Origin: Nigrospora sphaerica
Taxonomy: Eukaryota; Ascomycota; Sordariomycetes; Amphisphaeriales; Apiosporaceae
Assembly (NCBI GenBank): GCA_018287875.1
Contig: JAGVVL010000001.1
Location: 7,502,001-7,566,000 of the forward strand
Length of the DNA: 64,000 nt
Direction: 5' to 3'
How positions within the stretch are numbered: position 1 is the first letter of the stretch; every line of letters begins with the position of its first letter. The position numbers and the translations under genes were made by a program. Below are positions 33,653-44,913 of the stretch, piece by piece. The notes under the pieces were generated by a model. The model made no database searches and had not been told where the DNA came from. It saw only the letters and a list, made by a program, of their open reading frames with translations.

Positions 33653-35171
33653 TTAAAACTTCATCGCGAACTGCTTTAGGTACTCGTAATGCGGAATGTT
33701 CTCGTCCACACACGCGCGGATGATCTTTTGGCCCTCCTCGCCGTACTTTTGGCGCCACTCCTCATTCTCCGACTCCTCCGTCACCTTCTTCTGAAGCGGC
33801 ATCTCATGTCAGTCATCCGGGCCTGTGGCGGCTCAGACCGTCGTCGGTCACAAGGGGGAGAACTCACGTGCGTAGTCCGGGCCGTCAGGCTGGTACTGGA
33901 GATGGCGTCGTTATGGAAGCCATTCCACTTCTCGAAGGCATCCTTGACGTACTGCTGGTCGTCGGGGTTGTCCCACTTGAGCATGTCCGGGTGGAAATCG
34001 ATGCCCGTCTGCTTGCAGAAGGCCTCAATGACTTCCTGAGGGTGGTCGAGCAAGTCGTCGGCGTCGATCACGGTGATGGGGACGCCGCCCTCTTGCTTGC
34101 CGTGGAACCCGTTGGTTCCGTCGGTCCCATTGACCGCGTTGGTGCCGTTGACGCCGTTGGTGCCGTTGATGCCGTTGGTGCCGTTGGTGCCGTTGGTGCC
34201 GTTGGTGCCGTTGGTGCCGTTGGTGCCGTTGGTGCCGTTGGTGCCGTTGGTGCCGTTGGTGCCGTTGGTCTTCCCCGCGCGGTTCATGGCTTCATCCGCG
34301 GTTTCAGGGCCGACCAGGCCTACGGCCCGCAGGTAGTCGAAGAGCCTCCGAAGCTCAACGTAACCGGCTTCATTGGGCAGGAAGTACTTGAACCCCGTGG
34401 CCTCGTCCAGAGGCGGGATCGTGCAACGGTAGTACGACGGAATTCCCCTCCGGGGGTGACGGATGAGGAAAGTCCAGTGGAATTTCTTCAGAACATCCAG
34501 GGGAAGCACCGTTGGGTTCTCGGGTTCCGAGGCACCATTGGCCGAGCCATTGGTAGAGCCATTAGTAGAACCGTTGGCATGTTGAGTGCCGTTGGTGGCA
34601 ACGTTCTTGTCTGAGCCGACGGACGGGGCCAAGTTGGCGGTCTTCCCATCCGCAGGCATAAGATAATAAGCCATGTCTTTTATAAAGACGCGCTTGCCCT
34701 GCTTCAAGAAGTGAGCACGGCCATTCCGTTATAAGAACATACTGCACGTGTGTATACAGCAGGCTGGGCGAGGAGGGCCAAGTCCCACTCCAGGGGAACG
34801 GTAGGTAGAGGGCGGGGCAGAAGACGCAGGGAAGGGGATGAAAGGGTAACGAACCTCCCTGCCGTCCTTCTCAAGACGGTCCAAGACATCTTTGTATGTG
34901 ATCTTTGTGAAACCGCTGGCCTGCCGTGCCTGCGGATCTTGCTCGTATCTCTCGCCGAGCCTCTCGGGGCCATAGTAGAAGCTGTCTCCAAACGGCTCAT
35001 GGGCGCAGACCAACGTGTCCCGGCGAGTCATGAAGACCTGGAATGGCAACCCCTGGTTAGCCCGGATCGCGTGCCGGCCAGGAACGAGGAAGACGACCGT
35101 AGCCTTACCCTTTCGAATGCCGTAGAGCACGCCCGCGGGTGCGTAGCCACGAAAATGGGTTTTTGGGACAT
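33653..35171 (-). CDS. sulfotransferase-like P-loop protein with (Asn-Gly-Thr)n repeat
   Basis: Four exons, 35171-35109, 35037-34855, 34698-33868 and 33790-33653, join in phase 0 to give 404 residues. The N-terminus [19 protein letters not shown] and the later [16 protein letters not shown] match the two PAPS-contact regions of the sulfotransferase superfamily (5' phosphosulfate loop and 3' phosphate site). This makes it one of the fungal P-loop proteins often annotated as sulfotransferase- or aminotransferase-like; the substrate is unknown. Other family blocks are [50 protein letters not shown] and [15 protein letters not shown]. Between the catalytic half and the C-terminal block lies a tandem Asn-Gly-Thr array of about 17 units (34109-34269) in an otherwise Asn/Gly/Thr-rich linker. 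The repeats use almost identical codons, so the array is probably length-variable. Donor GTTCGT of intron 2 is weak. Confidence 0.82.
34109..34269. repeat. 9-base GGTGCCGTT coding minisatellite
   Basis: About 17 tandem copies of a 9-base unit (GGTGCCGTT on the + strand) encode Asn-Gly-Thr on the minus strand. The middle copies are identical; copies at both ends carry substitutions giving NGI, NGV, NAV and NGTD, the usual sign of growth from the centre. Confidence 0.95.
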
Positions 35172-37225
35172 ATTGATTGGTGAGGAATCTGGGAAGGGCG
35201 TGCGAGATACGGATGGAACAAATGACAGCAAGTCAAAAGAATTAAATGTTGAGGAAACAAGAACTGGGTGGGAAGGTTGGTAGTCTAGCTCACATATGAC
35301 AAAACTCCAGACGGAGGTTAACCAGGATCTACTGAAAGCGTTCGCCTCGCTTGGGTTTTCTGGGGCTTTATTAATGGAGCGCGAAGGCCACGGGGGGCCA
35401 GACGAGATAGTATTTGTATCGACGCTCGACACCGGCCAGCCGTATGCACCTACCGGCCAGCAGGCGTAGTAAGGCGCATGCAGAGCTTATGACCTTGGAG
35501 GAGGGGGGAGGCACAACATGTGTGGAAGCCATTGCAACTAGCACAGGGATCTAAAGGAAATGACCGCCACATACGTGAACTATCACCCCACCGGCACCGG
35601 TTACTATTACCAACCTTTTGAGTCGTAAGTGTTTCTGAACCACCTTTTGCATCGACGGTACCCGTAACGCTACAGGACTCGCCGGCGCTGACCAATCGGC
35701 GGACCTGGTGGACGTGAGATGGGGTGTGCGCATCCCAGGGAGGACCCATCGGATACAACAAGGCAAGAGCTGGGATGGAAACCTGTGGGACATCGAATAC
35801 TTGCGAAAACTCTTTGGCCAAGACGCCTCTGGAACGCCGGCGGGAGCGTGATCCATTGTCACCTGCAGGCCGTCGTGAGGTGGATGCCTCGAGGGGGGTT
35901 AGAAAAGTGCCGAGCGAGCGAGAACAGAATGGGGGGGGTGGCTATCGGTTGCGATGCTTGCAAGCGAGCAGTGTGTGTGCAACACGCGCCCGAGAAACGC
36001 CTGGATCCCGAAGAGCTTCTAAGATTCTCACTGGCTGGCCCTGCACCAGACCAGTATTCGCCCGTGTGAGTATGCGGTACTCCAGGGTTACAAGAGCTTC
36101 CAGAGGTTCGATTGGTCCGTCTCCTCGGAAGCGGCATCCCCAATAGCCGGCGCTGAAAACTCAACAACGAGTAAAGTCGGTGCCGCGTACGAATGACATC
36201 ATGTTCCCAAGTACTCCTCATTATCCCTGTAAAAGGTCCCGAGAACCGCGCCGTGAATGGACGGTAGTGTCTTATTCCCTCATACGATGTGCTTTGTCCG
36301 CTCTGTAGCTGGGCGCCTGACGACCTAGGTAGGTACTTAAGTATGGGAACGAGCCTCCCCAAGTACCCCGCCACCCTGCGACTTAGGCCAGGTACACCGG
36401 CCATGCCCATTGGATATTTGTGGTCCGGCGCTGAGGGTGGCCCCCAGAAGGCACCCTGGCATGGCCGGCCGACTCCCGCCCCGGCGGCCGCCCGGTGGAC
36501 GCATCCGGCACGTCACGGCACGTCGGCTGCTTGTCAGAACCGACATCGAGCCGGGGAGACTGTTCCAGGCCTTGTTGATCGGTTACGCTCCGCCGCTCGG
36601 GTTCCCACTTCCCCTTGCAAGAGCGGGCGACCGAATATAGCATATAGCACATAGTGCGCATTCATGGTCCCAACAACTCACGAGCGTCGTAGCATGTCCG
36701 TATGATGCTGGGGAGACTCAACGGTTCGTCATGTATTGCCTCCGTGAGGCACTATACGGGCTGTGAGCCTTAAGGCCTAGCTTCTCAGCATGGCATGTAA
36801 TCCAACAAATGTATTTGCCGTATTCTTGGGGTGCGGAGAAGGCGGCCCGATAGAATGTGGACCCACAAGAGGAGACCACAAAAACAGAAACAGTGAATAG
36901 CCAATTCCAGATCTGTTGAAGACGAGGTAGGGTGGCCGCCCCGAGCCCCGCTGTGGTTGTGATCTAAAATATAAGCACACAACCTAAAAGACGCTTTATA
37001 TATCATAGCCGACATAGTCTCATGAAAAAGACCGGCAAAGGGGCCCGCTGGATGTCCAGCTGCCCTTGTGCCTGACCTCCAACAGCCGCAGCGCTATCAA
37101 GCTCCTCTACGACTACCAAATAGCCCTGTATTCCACTTAAGTACTTGCGAGGTTAACAGATTCCTTGCTCACCTACTTTAGGTAATATGTACCCGCCTCT
37201 TATCAAGAGGCGAGATGGATGGAGG
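35172..37225. other. 2-kb gene-poor region
   Basis: No supported gene. A minus-strand frame at 35862-35450 looks slightly protein-like but has neither splice sites nor recognised motifs. A CCTAGGTAGGTA motif is at 36323-36334. Confidence 0.5.
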
Positions 37226-38642
37226 TTAGTCGAGTCGACCCCAGCTCCAGATATTCAACCCAACCTAGAACCGGATCAGCAAATCGGGGAGTGGCCTCGC
37301 CCCAGGGCAATCGGTCCACCTTGGATGGGGAAGCATGTTCGTACCTTGACGCCCTTTTTCACCGGGAGGCCAGCGTGCCAAGTCGCGTCCCATCCTTGGA
37401 CGGTTCCAGGCTGGAAGTTTTCCCAAAAGACGGCATTGCCCACCACCGGCTTGAAGACGATCCCCGACTCTCGTGTCTGCTCCTCGGCGGTGGGTTCTGT
37501 ACACTCGATCCACTGGCACCACTCCCTGCCGCCTTTCCTGGTCAACAACGGGAACTCGGTACCCCCGCCTTCGAGATCATCGGCCTGAACCCACACCATG
37601 AAGGAACTTAGGCGACCCCAGCCGGCGGCCCCAGACCCGAAGTCGTAGTGATGGGCGTAGTGCTGCAAGGGTCCGTATCGCTGTGTCCGCAAACGCTCGA
37701 GCCAGAGCTCCTCTCGAAAGCCTTGGAAGGCCACTGATAAGCACACGCCGTTAGTAAAGCTCCTGGCTGTGTTTTGGAAATTGCCGTTTTCCGTCGTGCG
37801 CCGAGAACGAACAGGTGCATAGTAGGGCTAACTGACGCCCCCGCTAGTGTTGGTCTCGGACATCTGCTAAGTGAGGGGGGGTGGAGGGGCACACGGGTTT
37901 CTTACAGGCGCGGCGCTCAACTGTCTCTCAGTCAGCATGCACCTAATACCGGTGACCGGGATGCTCTTTTCGGCGCCGGCTCTGGCCGACATGGCAGCAA
38001 ACCACGAATCGGGAGGAAAGGGGAGGGGACAAGAGCGGACGAGAGGGAAGGGCAAGTACAAGGCGAGGGGCTCCCGCCTGAGGGAATAGGTAGCTTGCTT
38101 ACTGCACCGGACGAGGTCATCGCGTGGCAAGACGGCAACCTCGGAGTCGCGGACCAAGACGTCTACGTGCGTCGTGTCCCCATCGTGGGTAACCGTTGAA
38201 GGTGCGAAGAGCGGGGAGCTTCGGCTCGTGTCAGCACAGCTGAAAGCGTACCCGCAACTAGGTACTCGCGCCCTGGATGACGGCTCCGAGATACACAAGT
38301 ATGCATCCATTGAGGCGGCCGGTTACAGACCTCCACTCCGCTCTCGGCGCTGGCCGGAGCTGGTTTGACTCACCTGGCGTCCAGGAGGTGTTGACGCTCC
38401 TCGGGAAACAAGAAGTTCTCAATGTAAATAACAAGTGGCGCCCTGGAGATGACATGGATCGAATACGCATCGGCCCGGCAGGCGGACAGCGTGGCGTTCA
38501 TGCTGTCAATTGCCAACAGAGACTCGTTGATGCGGGGACGAGAGGTGCGCGGGATGCGCCTGGGACCCGATGAGAAGCATTCGGAAATGGGGCCGGAGAG
38601 CACGAAAAGGATCGCAACGCCTGCTACCACGACGGAGAACAT
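37226..38642 (-). CDS. prolyl 4-hydroxylase-like Fe(II)/2-oxoglutarate dioxygenase, membrane-anchored
   Basis: Putative prolyl 4-hydroxylase alpha-subunit-type enzyme that would hydroxylate proline using Fe(II), oxygen and 2-oxoglutarate. Five exons: 38642-38374, 38239-38103, 37920-37906 (15 nt), 37733-37345 and 37264-37226, giving 282 residues. A hydrophobic N-terminus (FSVVVAGVAILFVLSGPI) is a signal peptide or anchor facing the secretory lumen. The domain begins APLVIYIENFLFPEERQHLL, then FAPSTVTHDG, RDSEVAVLPRDDLVRC and LERLRTQRYG. The iron site is HHYD plus the distal His in TWHAGLP, and the following Lys cluster (VKKGVK) supplies the 2-oxoglutarate ligand. The microexon encodes IERRA plus one base and restores the conserved VRCIERRAxAFQGF junction; skipping it also keeps frame. 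The last exon encodes VGLNIWSWGRLD, the usual family ending. Confidence 0.88.
37906..37920 (-). other. 15-nt microexon of the prolyl 4-hydroxylase gene
   Basis: Flanked by a GACAG acceptor (branch-like CTGACTG just upstream) and a GTAAGA donor on the minus strand. It supplies the IERRA residues that relatives have between VRC and AFQG; without it those residues would be missing. Confidence 0.75.
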
Positions 38643-39020
38643 GTTGATTCACAGAGCATCCAGAACGAATACTGCACTGCACACCGTCCTGTGTTAGTGT
38701 ATTATCTAGGGCGGCAACATCCCAGGCGCTAAACACCGGTGACCTCGGTAAGTAACAAAGCGCAGCGGCCACATCGCTTCCGTCACTGCTGCCTGCCTGG
38801 TTCTCTTTTCCCCATGCGAGATGCCGGGAATTTAGATGGCATGTACCTACATCAGGTATGCCCGGCAAGGTATTCAAGGTGCTGTCGTATGATCGACTTG
38901 GGCGCTAGGGCCCCCTTGGGATGTTACATACTTTCAATGCTAATTAAGTACGGCAGCCAACGTAAGCCGCCGCGCAACCCATTCCTTTGGAAACATGTCT
39001 TGACCTGGAAACCAGCCCAT
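38643..39020. other. intergenic region upstream of the prolyl hydroxylase gene
   Basis: About 380 bases between the start of one minus-strand gene and the stop of the next. It must hold the promoter of the hydroxylase gene and the 3' UTR of pbn1. No specific site was seen. Confidence 0.55.
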
Positions 39021-40583
39021 TTATTGCTGCTTCTTCTCTCCACCGACCGCCGGCGGGGGAGTACCATGCCCAGTCTTGGAGTAGACCACGGCTAGCTTCC
39101 AAGCAACCCAAGCAAATCCTGCAATGACGACTGCGGCCGTGATGGTAGCAACCGAGCCCGATATCCCCAGGTCCAGCACCGGCACCTGGCCGCCAAGCAT
39201 CAGGCGGCTATCCCCCGGCAATGGCTTGGGCTCGAGGTGCCAGAACAGTGTCTGTGGATCGAACAATTCATCGTACCCGAGGTGCACGCGGTCAAACGGA
39301 CTGCTGGTGAATCCAGTCTCCTCCTCGGCCGGGCAGGCCCAGAAGACGGCCGGATACGGAACCTCAAATGGGCGTTGCCCTCCGTGCTCAGGCGCTTGGT
39401 AGCGAAGGTGCAGTGGAATCTCGGCCGTGAAGGCCGCACCGCCCTGGTCTGGAGCCGGGGGCTTCAGCTCGAGCAGCACACTAGAGCCCCAGGCCTTCAT
39501 CACGTAGTCGGGTGCCTCCAGGTCGACCGATTCGCTGATATACCGCAAGACAGTCAGGTTTTTGGAAGCCAAGAACAACTCATCCTCGAGCTGATACTTG
39601 TCGGCGAAGATGGTCCTCGGCAGCGTAAGATGTGCGTGGAGCGAACAGTCCGTTTCCTCCTTGGGAGGCTTACTGGACCCTATCCTCAGCTGCATGGTCG
39701 GATGCAGTCCCATGGGCGAGTGGAAACTAGACGAGAAGCTGCTTCCGGCCTGGCTATGCCGGGCTGGGAACGCGAACATGACGGGCGCCGGCTTCTTATC
39801 CTCTCCGAGCACAGTCAAAAGCCCAGCAACGCCCATCTCGTCCTCTCCTATATGGGGCCCTCCGTTTGTTGTTAGGAGACCGACTTCAACCCTGTGACCA
39901 GGCTGTGCGCTGACCGATATGGGGAACTGCTTGTGGTCCCACATCACTGTAAGCTTGACAACACGGGCGACGGTGTCGTAAGAGAAGTCGAACAGCACGG
40001 CCTCCTCTAAGCTGCGCATACGGGAGTGGCACTCGGCCTTTGAAGGCGCGCAGGCGTACTGGGTAGTATACTCGACCAGGGTACCGAGGTGGTCAAGCGG
40101 CTGGTAGAATTCGAGAGCGGTCGAATGGGGAAAGCGGTCGCGCGGCAACTGCGTAAACGATTCCTGCTGAAATGCGTGAGCAGCGGTTCGCAAGAGATTG
40201 TCCCTGTCAGCCGGGCTACTTGCATTCGGCGACGAGCACTCTGTGACGCCAAGTTTCTGGAGCAAGGAACAGAACTGGCTGCCCGAAACCGAGCTTGTCT
40301 TCTCTGACCGAGGCGTGTAGAATACATGCAGCCCCGACGAAAGGCGCGAACTCCAGGGACCTATGGCTGTGTACGGGGAGGGACGCGCCCAGCGAAGGTG
40401 AAGCTCGTGGGTTGCGGCAAGGACCTCCTGGAGTTCGACGGGGAGCTCTTCGAGCCCGAGTGTAAAGCGGTCCTCCCGCACCGCCTTGATATCTGGTCCC
40501 GAGATGGCATCGTCCGACACACGCAGGGACTCGGGGTCCACAGCGTCGTCGTTGTGGTGGAAGAAAGTAACCCGCTGGCGCAT
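39021..40583 (-). CDS. pbn1: Pbn1/PIG-X, accessory subunit of GPI mannosyltransferase I
   Basis: Endoplasmic-reticulum membrane protein that stabilises Gpi14 (PIG-M), the enzyme adding the first mannose to the GPI anchor precursor. Intronless, 520 residues, starting MRQRVTFFHHNDDAVDPESL, a typical fungal Pbn1 start. The PIG-X/Pbn1 domain spans about 290-490, with LTLPRTIFADKYQLEDELFL, AEIPLHLRYQAPEHGGQRPF and FEVPYPAVFWACPAEE. One C-terminal membrane helix (ATITAAVVIAGFAWVAWKL) is followed by a short cytosolic Lys/Gln tail. The long lumenal domain with a single C-terminal anchor matches known topology. Identity is strong. Confidence 0.92.
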   Translation of the reverse strand: MRQRVTFFHHNDDAVDPESLRVSDDAISGPDIKAVREDRFTLGLEELPVELQEVLAATHELHLRWARPSPYTAIGPWSSRLSSGLHVFYTPRSEKTSSVSGSQFCSLLQKLGVTECSSPNASSPADRDNLLRTAAHAFQQESFTQLPRDRFPHSTALEFYQPLDHLGTLVEYTTQYACAPSKAECHSRMRSLEEAVLFDFSYDTVARVVKLTVMWDHKQFPISVSAQPGHRVEVGLLTTNGGPHIGEDEMGVAGLLTVLGEDKKPAPVMFAFPARHSQAGSSFSSSFHSPMGLHPTMQLRIGSSKPPKEETDCSLHAHLTLPRTIFADKYQLEDELFLASKNLTVLRYISESVDLEAPDYVMKAWGSSVLLELKPPAPDQGGAAFTAEIPLHLRYQAPEHGGQRPFEVPYPAVFWACPAEEETGFTSSPFDRVHLGYDELFDPQTLFWHLEPKPLPGDSRLMLGGQVPVLDLGISGSVATITAAVVIAGFAWVAWKLAVVYSKTGHGTPPPAVGGEKKQQ

Positions 40584-41948
40584 CGTGGTCTATAGGGCCC
40601 TCACGTACCGATTTCTGCCTGCTGAAGCGGACGAAAGTTCGAAGGAGGTATACAGGGCAGGGACGTAGGGTCGAGCAATAGGAGAAATCTGAAGGTAGAG
40701 AGTTGGAGGAGGTACTAACCTATCGAGCAGTGGCTGGCTAGCAGCACCTGAGAGCCCTCTCTAACTATCCCCCCCCCCTCGTCAACCCGTTACGTACACA
40801 GGCGCAGCGCCGCTGGCCCGAGCTTCATCACCTTTCGTGGCTAATACGCGTCCGTACATTGTAGGTACTATAATGCTGCTACGGATGTTGCGACATTCTC
40901 CTTTCGTCATACAAACAACAAAAAAGAAACTCTTGCCACTCGGGCTCTATTCGATTTGAACACACTCAATCTACTGACTCATGCTGGTGATGAAGTGATA
41001 CGGCGCGGTGCCGGTGGGAAGTCGCCGTCTCATCAAGTTGGGCTGAACCGCTCGAACCGCTGCTTTCCAGAGTGAAAAATATGTACGTCATCAGGCAACC
41101 CCATACCTTACATGGGCGCATCTCAATGGCCGCTGGTATGTGTATCGTATTTGAACGAAACTGACGATGCTTGCTCCGAACCAAGGGCAATACCCTCGTT
41201 GGGAATCTTCGGACTGTACCCCGAAGCTAAAGATCAGACCGGCCTGGCAAGATGCTTCTGTGGTCTAACTGGTGAGATTATGTATATAATGGAAGTACTG
41301 GAGTCGTCGGGCTAACAGATGGAGCTGCCGATTGTTTCTCCTCCGGGTACTTTAATGCCTGGGCCTGGGGTGAAACGGTCATTGAAAACTCCCGCAGAGA
41401 GAAATAAATATTCGCGCATAAGCCGTCACCAAAACCACAGATGATAGCCGTGACGATGCGCGCATCTCTCTGCACACCTGCAGATTGACCTCTTGTAGAG
41501 GGATATGGTTAGGCGGGCTCTAAATTGAGGACACGCCCCCCGCTAGCGGACCCCAAGCTGGCAACTTGGAAGCAACAGGCGCTCCGACTAAGTTTTAGGC
41601 TTTTTGCACGACGTACCTCTCTAGCACGGCAGCGCGTGTTCTTGGGAAGATTTGTGAGTTCGGCTCCACTCGTCTTCTTCAACATCCTTTCTCGTTTTCG
41701 CGACTTCACCTCTTCCTCTATAGTCCCCAAGGCCACCAACGCACACACGTACAAATTTGCTCACACTGTGTTACAGCACCCGGGCCATGATCTAACACCA
41801 CTCTCCGCGAGGGATTTCGAGGCTTGTCCGGGCTGTCCGTTCCCTCTTCTCTTTCCTCGCCCGACCCGTTCTACCAATCCTGTCCATTCTGCACCCGCAC
41901 TCGACGTCGCGCGACCTGCCGCATGTTCGCGTCGTCAACCCGCCCATA
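40584..41948. other. divergent promoter region between pbn1 and the RING gene
   Basis: About 1.4 kb. The last 450 bases are C/T-rich on the + strand and open-frame, probably the 5' leader of the RING gene. No specific regulatory site was recognised. Confidence 0.55.
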
Positions 41949-44913
41949 ATGGCCTCCCTCACTCCTGCCCAGATGGAACTAGCCAAGTTTGTGCCGCTGG
42001 CCGTATCCTCGCCGGCACTGCTGCTAACCGCCCTACCAGCTCCCTCACCCAAGACGAACTGCCGACAAAGTTGCGATGCGCCGTCTGCAGCAAGCTCGCC
42101 GTCAATGCCTTCCGCCTTCCCTGCTGCGAGACAGCCATATGCGAGGACTGTAGGCTTATAGGCCGACCTCCCCAGGTATGCGACACGTGCTGATGTCTTT
42201 TCAGGCCAATCCACTCTTCCCTCCTCGTGCCCCGTCTGCGAGCATTCGCCTGTTTCCGGCGCCGACTGCACCATCTACAAATCACTCAGAACAACCATAA
42301 GAGTTTTTCTGAAGACAGAGGAGAAGAAACGCGAGGCAGCTCGGCCGAAGACCAGCGTCTCAACCCCGACAACACCCCTCGAAGCGACGCACACGCCAAA
42401 CCAACCCCAAGCGCCAACAGAGTCTGTTTCGGCGGATGCTGCACCCAGTGCCGGCTCTGCTCTTGCCGAAACCGCCTCGGAGCACCCTACCGCGGTGTCT
42501 GGTCAGGAAGAAACTGAAGAAGCCCTTGCGGCACCTGACCAGGCATCCGCGCTCCCCAATACCAAGGTAAGCCCCGGTTAGGGTATGGCTTTGGCGAGTC
42601 TCGGCCTGACACTGCCCTCAGGAAACTGAATCGGTCGAACAGCCGGGCGACCAGTCTACGCACGGTCAGGAAGCCACTCCCCACGAACACGCCGAAGCCG
42701 ACGACAAGCACCTGGAAGCAACCGACGAAAACGCCGGAGACGGCCAAGAGCAGAACGATAACGATGATTCGGCCATAGACGCCAGCCAGGAAGCCAGTGG
42801 CGACAACTACTCCGGCATGAACTTTGGCGACATGAACCAAATGCAAATGATGATGGCAATGCAAAATGGCATGAACCCAGCCGCTTTTGCTTCGTTCCCC
42901 ATGATGGGTGAGATTTCTCATTCCCCTTGGCTACTACTCGCCGCTAAAAGCGATGCAGGAATGAGCATGGGCATGGATCCTATGGCAATGCAGAATGTTT
43001 TTATGAACGGTGGCTTCGGAGCGCAAGGCATGGGCATGAACGGCATGAACATGAACATGGGCATGAATGGCTTCAGCGGTGGCAACAATGACTGGAGCGG
43101 ACAACAATCGTGGAATGTCGGCCAAGATAATTTCAATCCAAGTGCTGCTGGCATGGGAAATGGTGACTTTGGCAACTTTAACTCTGGCTTCCGTAACGGC
43201 TACAACCCTGGTAATTATGGCCACAACCAGTACAATGACTTTGGCCGTGGCGGTTACGGATTCCGGGGCCGAGGAAGAGGCCGCGGCTTCTACAGAGGGT
43301 TCGGTCGCGGCTATCACCAGGGCAATAATCCACGGCACTTTGGTCAGGAGATGTGGGCTCAGCAGATGGCGCAGAACGGAGCTGGCGGCGACATGCAACA
43401 AGACCCGACCGGCGCAGCGACCCTTGGACAAGGCCAGGACAGCACGGATGAATTCGGTAGGACCGTTCGTCCCGATACGCAATCGCGAGAAGGCGAGGAG
43501 CTGACTGGAGATGAAACTCGAACAGGAGGCATCGACGGCGAGGAGAAACACATGGCCAGTGGGGACTCCCACGAGGCCGGCGGTGACTACGCGGCCACGC
43601 AAAACGGCGATGTTGCGGCGGATGCGTTTGCGAGATCCCGCGGCCAAGGCATGGGCTACGCGCCCCCTTCCGCCGCCGCTCCAGACGTTCCCTTAAACGC
43701 ACCGACCGGTCCAAAGGCCATGCGCCAGGGGCTGCCCAACACCAGTGCTCTGCATCTTCGGGCGCGGGGCTTCATGGCCGACCAGCCCAATCCCTTGTCA
43801 GCCTCGAACGGTTCGTCCGTGCAGAGCCCCCTGGAGGATGTGCAGGCGTCACGGAGTAGTTCCCAGCTCCCCAAGGAAACTACCGATCTTCACCCGTCGG
43901 AGCGTGGCAGGGACCGAAACTACGAGAAGGAGAGGGCCCGGAGACGGGACGTTGAGAAGGATGTTGACGGTATAGGACCCGGTCCTCGCAGTAGAAGCCG
44001 CAGTCAAGACCGCAAGGATTCTCACCGCCACAGACGCCACCGGTCCGAATCTGTGTCCAATGACGAACACGCCGACGATTCCCGGCGCCGCCGACATAAG
44101 AGTCGCCGCTCGACCCGAGACGACGTCGACAAGAGTCGATCCAAAGATGATAAAACCGAACGATCCCGCTCGGTGTCGCCTGAGCGTGAGCGAGCCCGCG
44201 ACCGCGACCGCGACCATAAGCGGTCAAGCCATCGCAGCCACCGGGACCGAGACCGAGAGAAGGAGAAGGAAAGCGACCATGGCCGCCATGACCGCCACCG
44301 GAAGTCAGGCCACCGATCACGCCATGGCCACGACCGTGACCGCTCTAGGGACCGGGACCGGGACAGGGAGCGTGAAAGAGACCGCAAAGAGAGACCGCGG
44401 GATCGAGACCGCGACCGGGACCGGGATCGGGATAGAGAACATCGCCATCGCAGCCGCAGGACGTCGGCGGAGCCCCCCACACCGGTTGAAGCCACGGCCG
44501 ACTTTAATCCTCCAACAGGGCCTCGGAGCGGTCTGTCCATTAGAGGTACTGGCTCCAAGGGCAGTGGGCTCGAAGCCAAGGGCGAAAGTGTTAACAGCAA
44601 GTCGTCGAGCTCTCAGAAGCGCGAGGCTGAGTCCCCTCGGCGGGGCTCGCACGCCTCGGTCGGGGCGCCCAAAGGCCCCTCGAAGTCCAAAGACGTGCAC
44701 ACACTGGAGCGAGAGGCGCGAGACCGAGAACGGCTGCTCAAGGAGGCCCAGCGAATGGCCGGGCTCGCAGGCATGGCAGGCCTAAAGCGGAACCGCGACG
44801 GAGGCGATGATCGGAGTGGACGTCGAAAGACCCGACGCAGCGAGGCCGTGTACGACGACGAAGACAGAATGCGGAGACTGGAGGCCGAGAGAGAGGGGGG
44901 CCGCTGGGACTAG
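41949..44913 (+). CDS. RING-finger protein with RS/RD-rich C-terminal tail
   Basis: Probable E3 ubiquitin ligase with links to RNA processing, inferred from its architecture. Five exons, 41949-41986, 42040-42149, 42205-42566, 42622-42907 and 42959-44913, join in frame to give 916 residues. The start is MASLTPAQMELA. A Cys-rich zinc finger (LRCAVCSKLAVNAFRLPCC, then CEDC, then SCPVCEHSP) occupies about 25-60, followed by SLRTTIRVFLKTEEKKRE. Next is a Glu/Gln/Thr-rich acidic stretch, a Met/Asn/Gly-rich segment with GFRGRGRGRGFYRGFGRGY (RGG-like, RNA-binding style), and about 250 residues of Arg-Asp, Arg-Ser and Arg-Glu dipeptides. The C-terminal helix is KEAQRMAGLAGMAGLKRNRD. No DWNN domain or zinc knuckle is seen, so it is not Mpe1 itself. 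Exon 1 ends at a weak GTTTGT donor; that junction is tentative. Confidence 0.75.

Noticed and set aside
33868..34614. 248-residue plus-strand frame across the Asn-Gly-Thr repeat
   Set aside because: It is the complement of the repeat-bearing exon of the P-loop gene; the Gly-Ala-Val repeats are the mirror of NGT.
35450..35862. Minus-strand frame with a faintly protein-like sequence
   Set aside because: No recognised motif, no good splice sites and no codon bias; left as intergenic.
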